Source: Bacillota bacterium
Lineage (GTDB): Bacteria > Bacillota > Dethiobacteria > DTU022
DNA length: 13,191 nt
NCBI GenBank assembly: GCA_012797095.1
Contig: JAAZPS010000246.1
Location: forward strand, 1-13,191
Direction: 5' to 3'
Notes under the pieces: generated by a model
What the model was told of the DNA's origin: nothing
Seen by the model: the letters and a program-made list of their open reading frames with translations, nothing else
Database searches by the model: none
In this document: in pieces, positions 12,950-13,191 of the stretch
Layout of the letters: each line of letters starts with the position of its first letter
How positions within the stretch are numbered: position 1 is the stretch's first letter
Position numbers and translations under genes: made by a program

Positions 12950-13191
12950 TGAGCCAGGAGATAGCCAAAGTTTTGCAGATGATCGAGGAAGGCAAGCTAA
13001 CCGCGGATGAAGGGCTTGCCCTGCTGGAACCCTTGCAGGAGGATGATGCCGGCGCATCGCCGCCGCTGCTGCAGGAGCAGACCGATCCGGGGAGAAAGCG
13101 AAAACTGCGTATCAAGATCAGCGACGCCCCCAGCGGGAAGGCCAAGGTGAATCTTTCCATCCCGGTGGGCCTGGTGAAACTGCTGCCGGGC
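12949..13191 (+). CDS. YvlB-like protein with SHOCT-like N-terminus, 3' partial
   Basis: The ATG at 12949 overlaps the preceding stop by one base and the frame is open for 81 codons to the window edge. It begins with a SHOCT-like helical hairpin (IAKVLQMIEEGKLTADEGLA), continues through an acidic linker, then KRKLRIKISDAPSGKAKVNL and SIPVGLVKLLPG. This order matches YvlB-type proteins (DUF4097-like neighbours in Bacillota), where an R[IV]xI strand and KVNxxIPxxLV strand begin the main domain. Its short hairpin resembles the C-terminal tail of the preceding DUF2089 protein, suggesting that the two partners interact or share an origin. Function unknown; the family is linked to envelope stress. 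The C-terminal part is outside the window. Confidence 0.85.
   Translation, partial: MSQEIAKVLQMIEEGKLTADEGLALLEPLQEDDAGASPPLLQEQTDPGRKRKLRIKISDAPSGKAKVNLSIPVGLVKLLPG

Overview
The window looks like the chromosome of an anaerobic, moderately GC-rich Gram-positive-type bacterium, probably Bacillota (Clostridia-like). The evidence is an oxygen-sensitive glycyl radical enzyme with its activase, strong AGGAGG-type ribosome binding sites before most genes, an XRE regulator fused to a membrane domain, and a DUF2089/YvlB-like gene pair. No rRNA, tRNA, CRISPR array or intact transposase was seen. The organism assignment is inference.

Layout. (1) 1-3675, plus strand: a glycyl radical enzyme of unassigned substrate, probably entering from beyond the left edge, followed after 30 bases by its radical-SAM activating enzyme. 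(2) 3716-5554, minus strand: a MATE efflux pump behind a MarR regulator. Their shared promoter (5586-5614) has a -10 box lying inside a 14-base palindrome, so the pair is probably autoregulated. (3) 5555-6426: a gene-poor stretch holding a bidirectional hairpin, a C-terminal gene remnant related to the neighbouring XRE-membrane gene, a palindromic mobile-type element with 29-base inverted ends, and a 46-codon small ORF with a near-perfect ribosome binding site. (4) 6427-7623, minus strand: an XRE helix-turn-helix protein with a polytopic membrane domain. (5) 7624-7989: a leader with several strong RNA-like stems, then mscL (7990-8394). (6) 8536-12271, plus strand: a membrane-anchored coiled-coil protein of unknown function, an AMP-forming long-chain acyl-CoA synthetase-like protein with a good promoter, and a 304-residue protein of unknown function. 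(7) 12283-12391: four head-to-tail copies of a 28-base repeat. (8) 12545-13191: a DUF2089 protein overlapping by one base a YvlB-type gene that runs off the right edge.

What works together. Firm units are the enzyme with its activase, MarR with MATE, and DUF2089 with the YvlB-like gene. The rest looks like housekeeping and envelope genes placed side by side. Most likely to be new: the glycyl radical enzyme and its N-terminal extension, the small protein at 6213, the structured leader before mscL, and the two families of short palindromic repeats. No multi-gene system of an unknown kind is evident.
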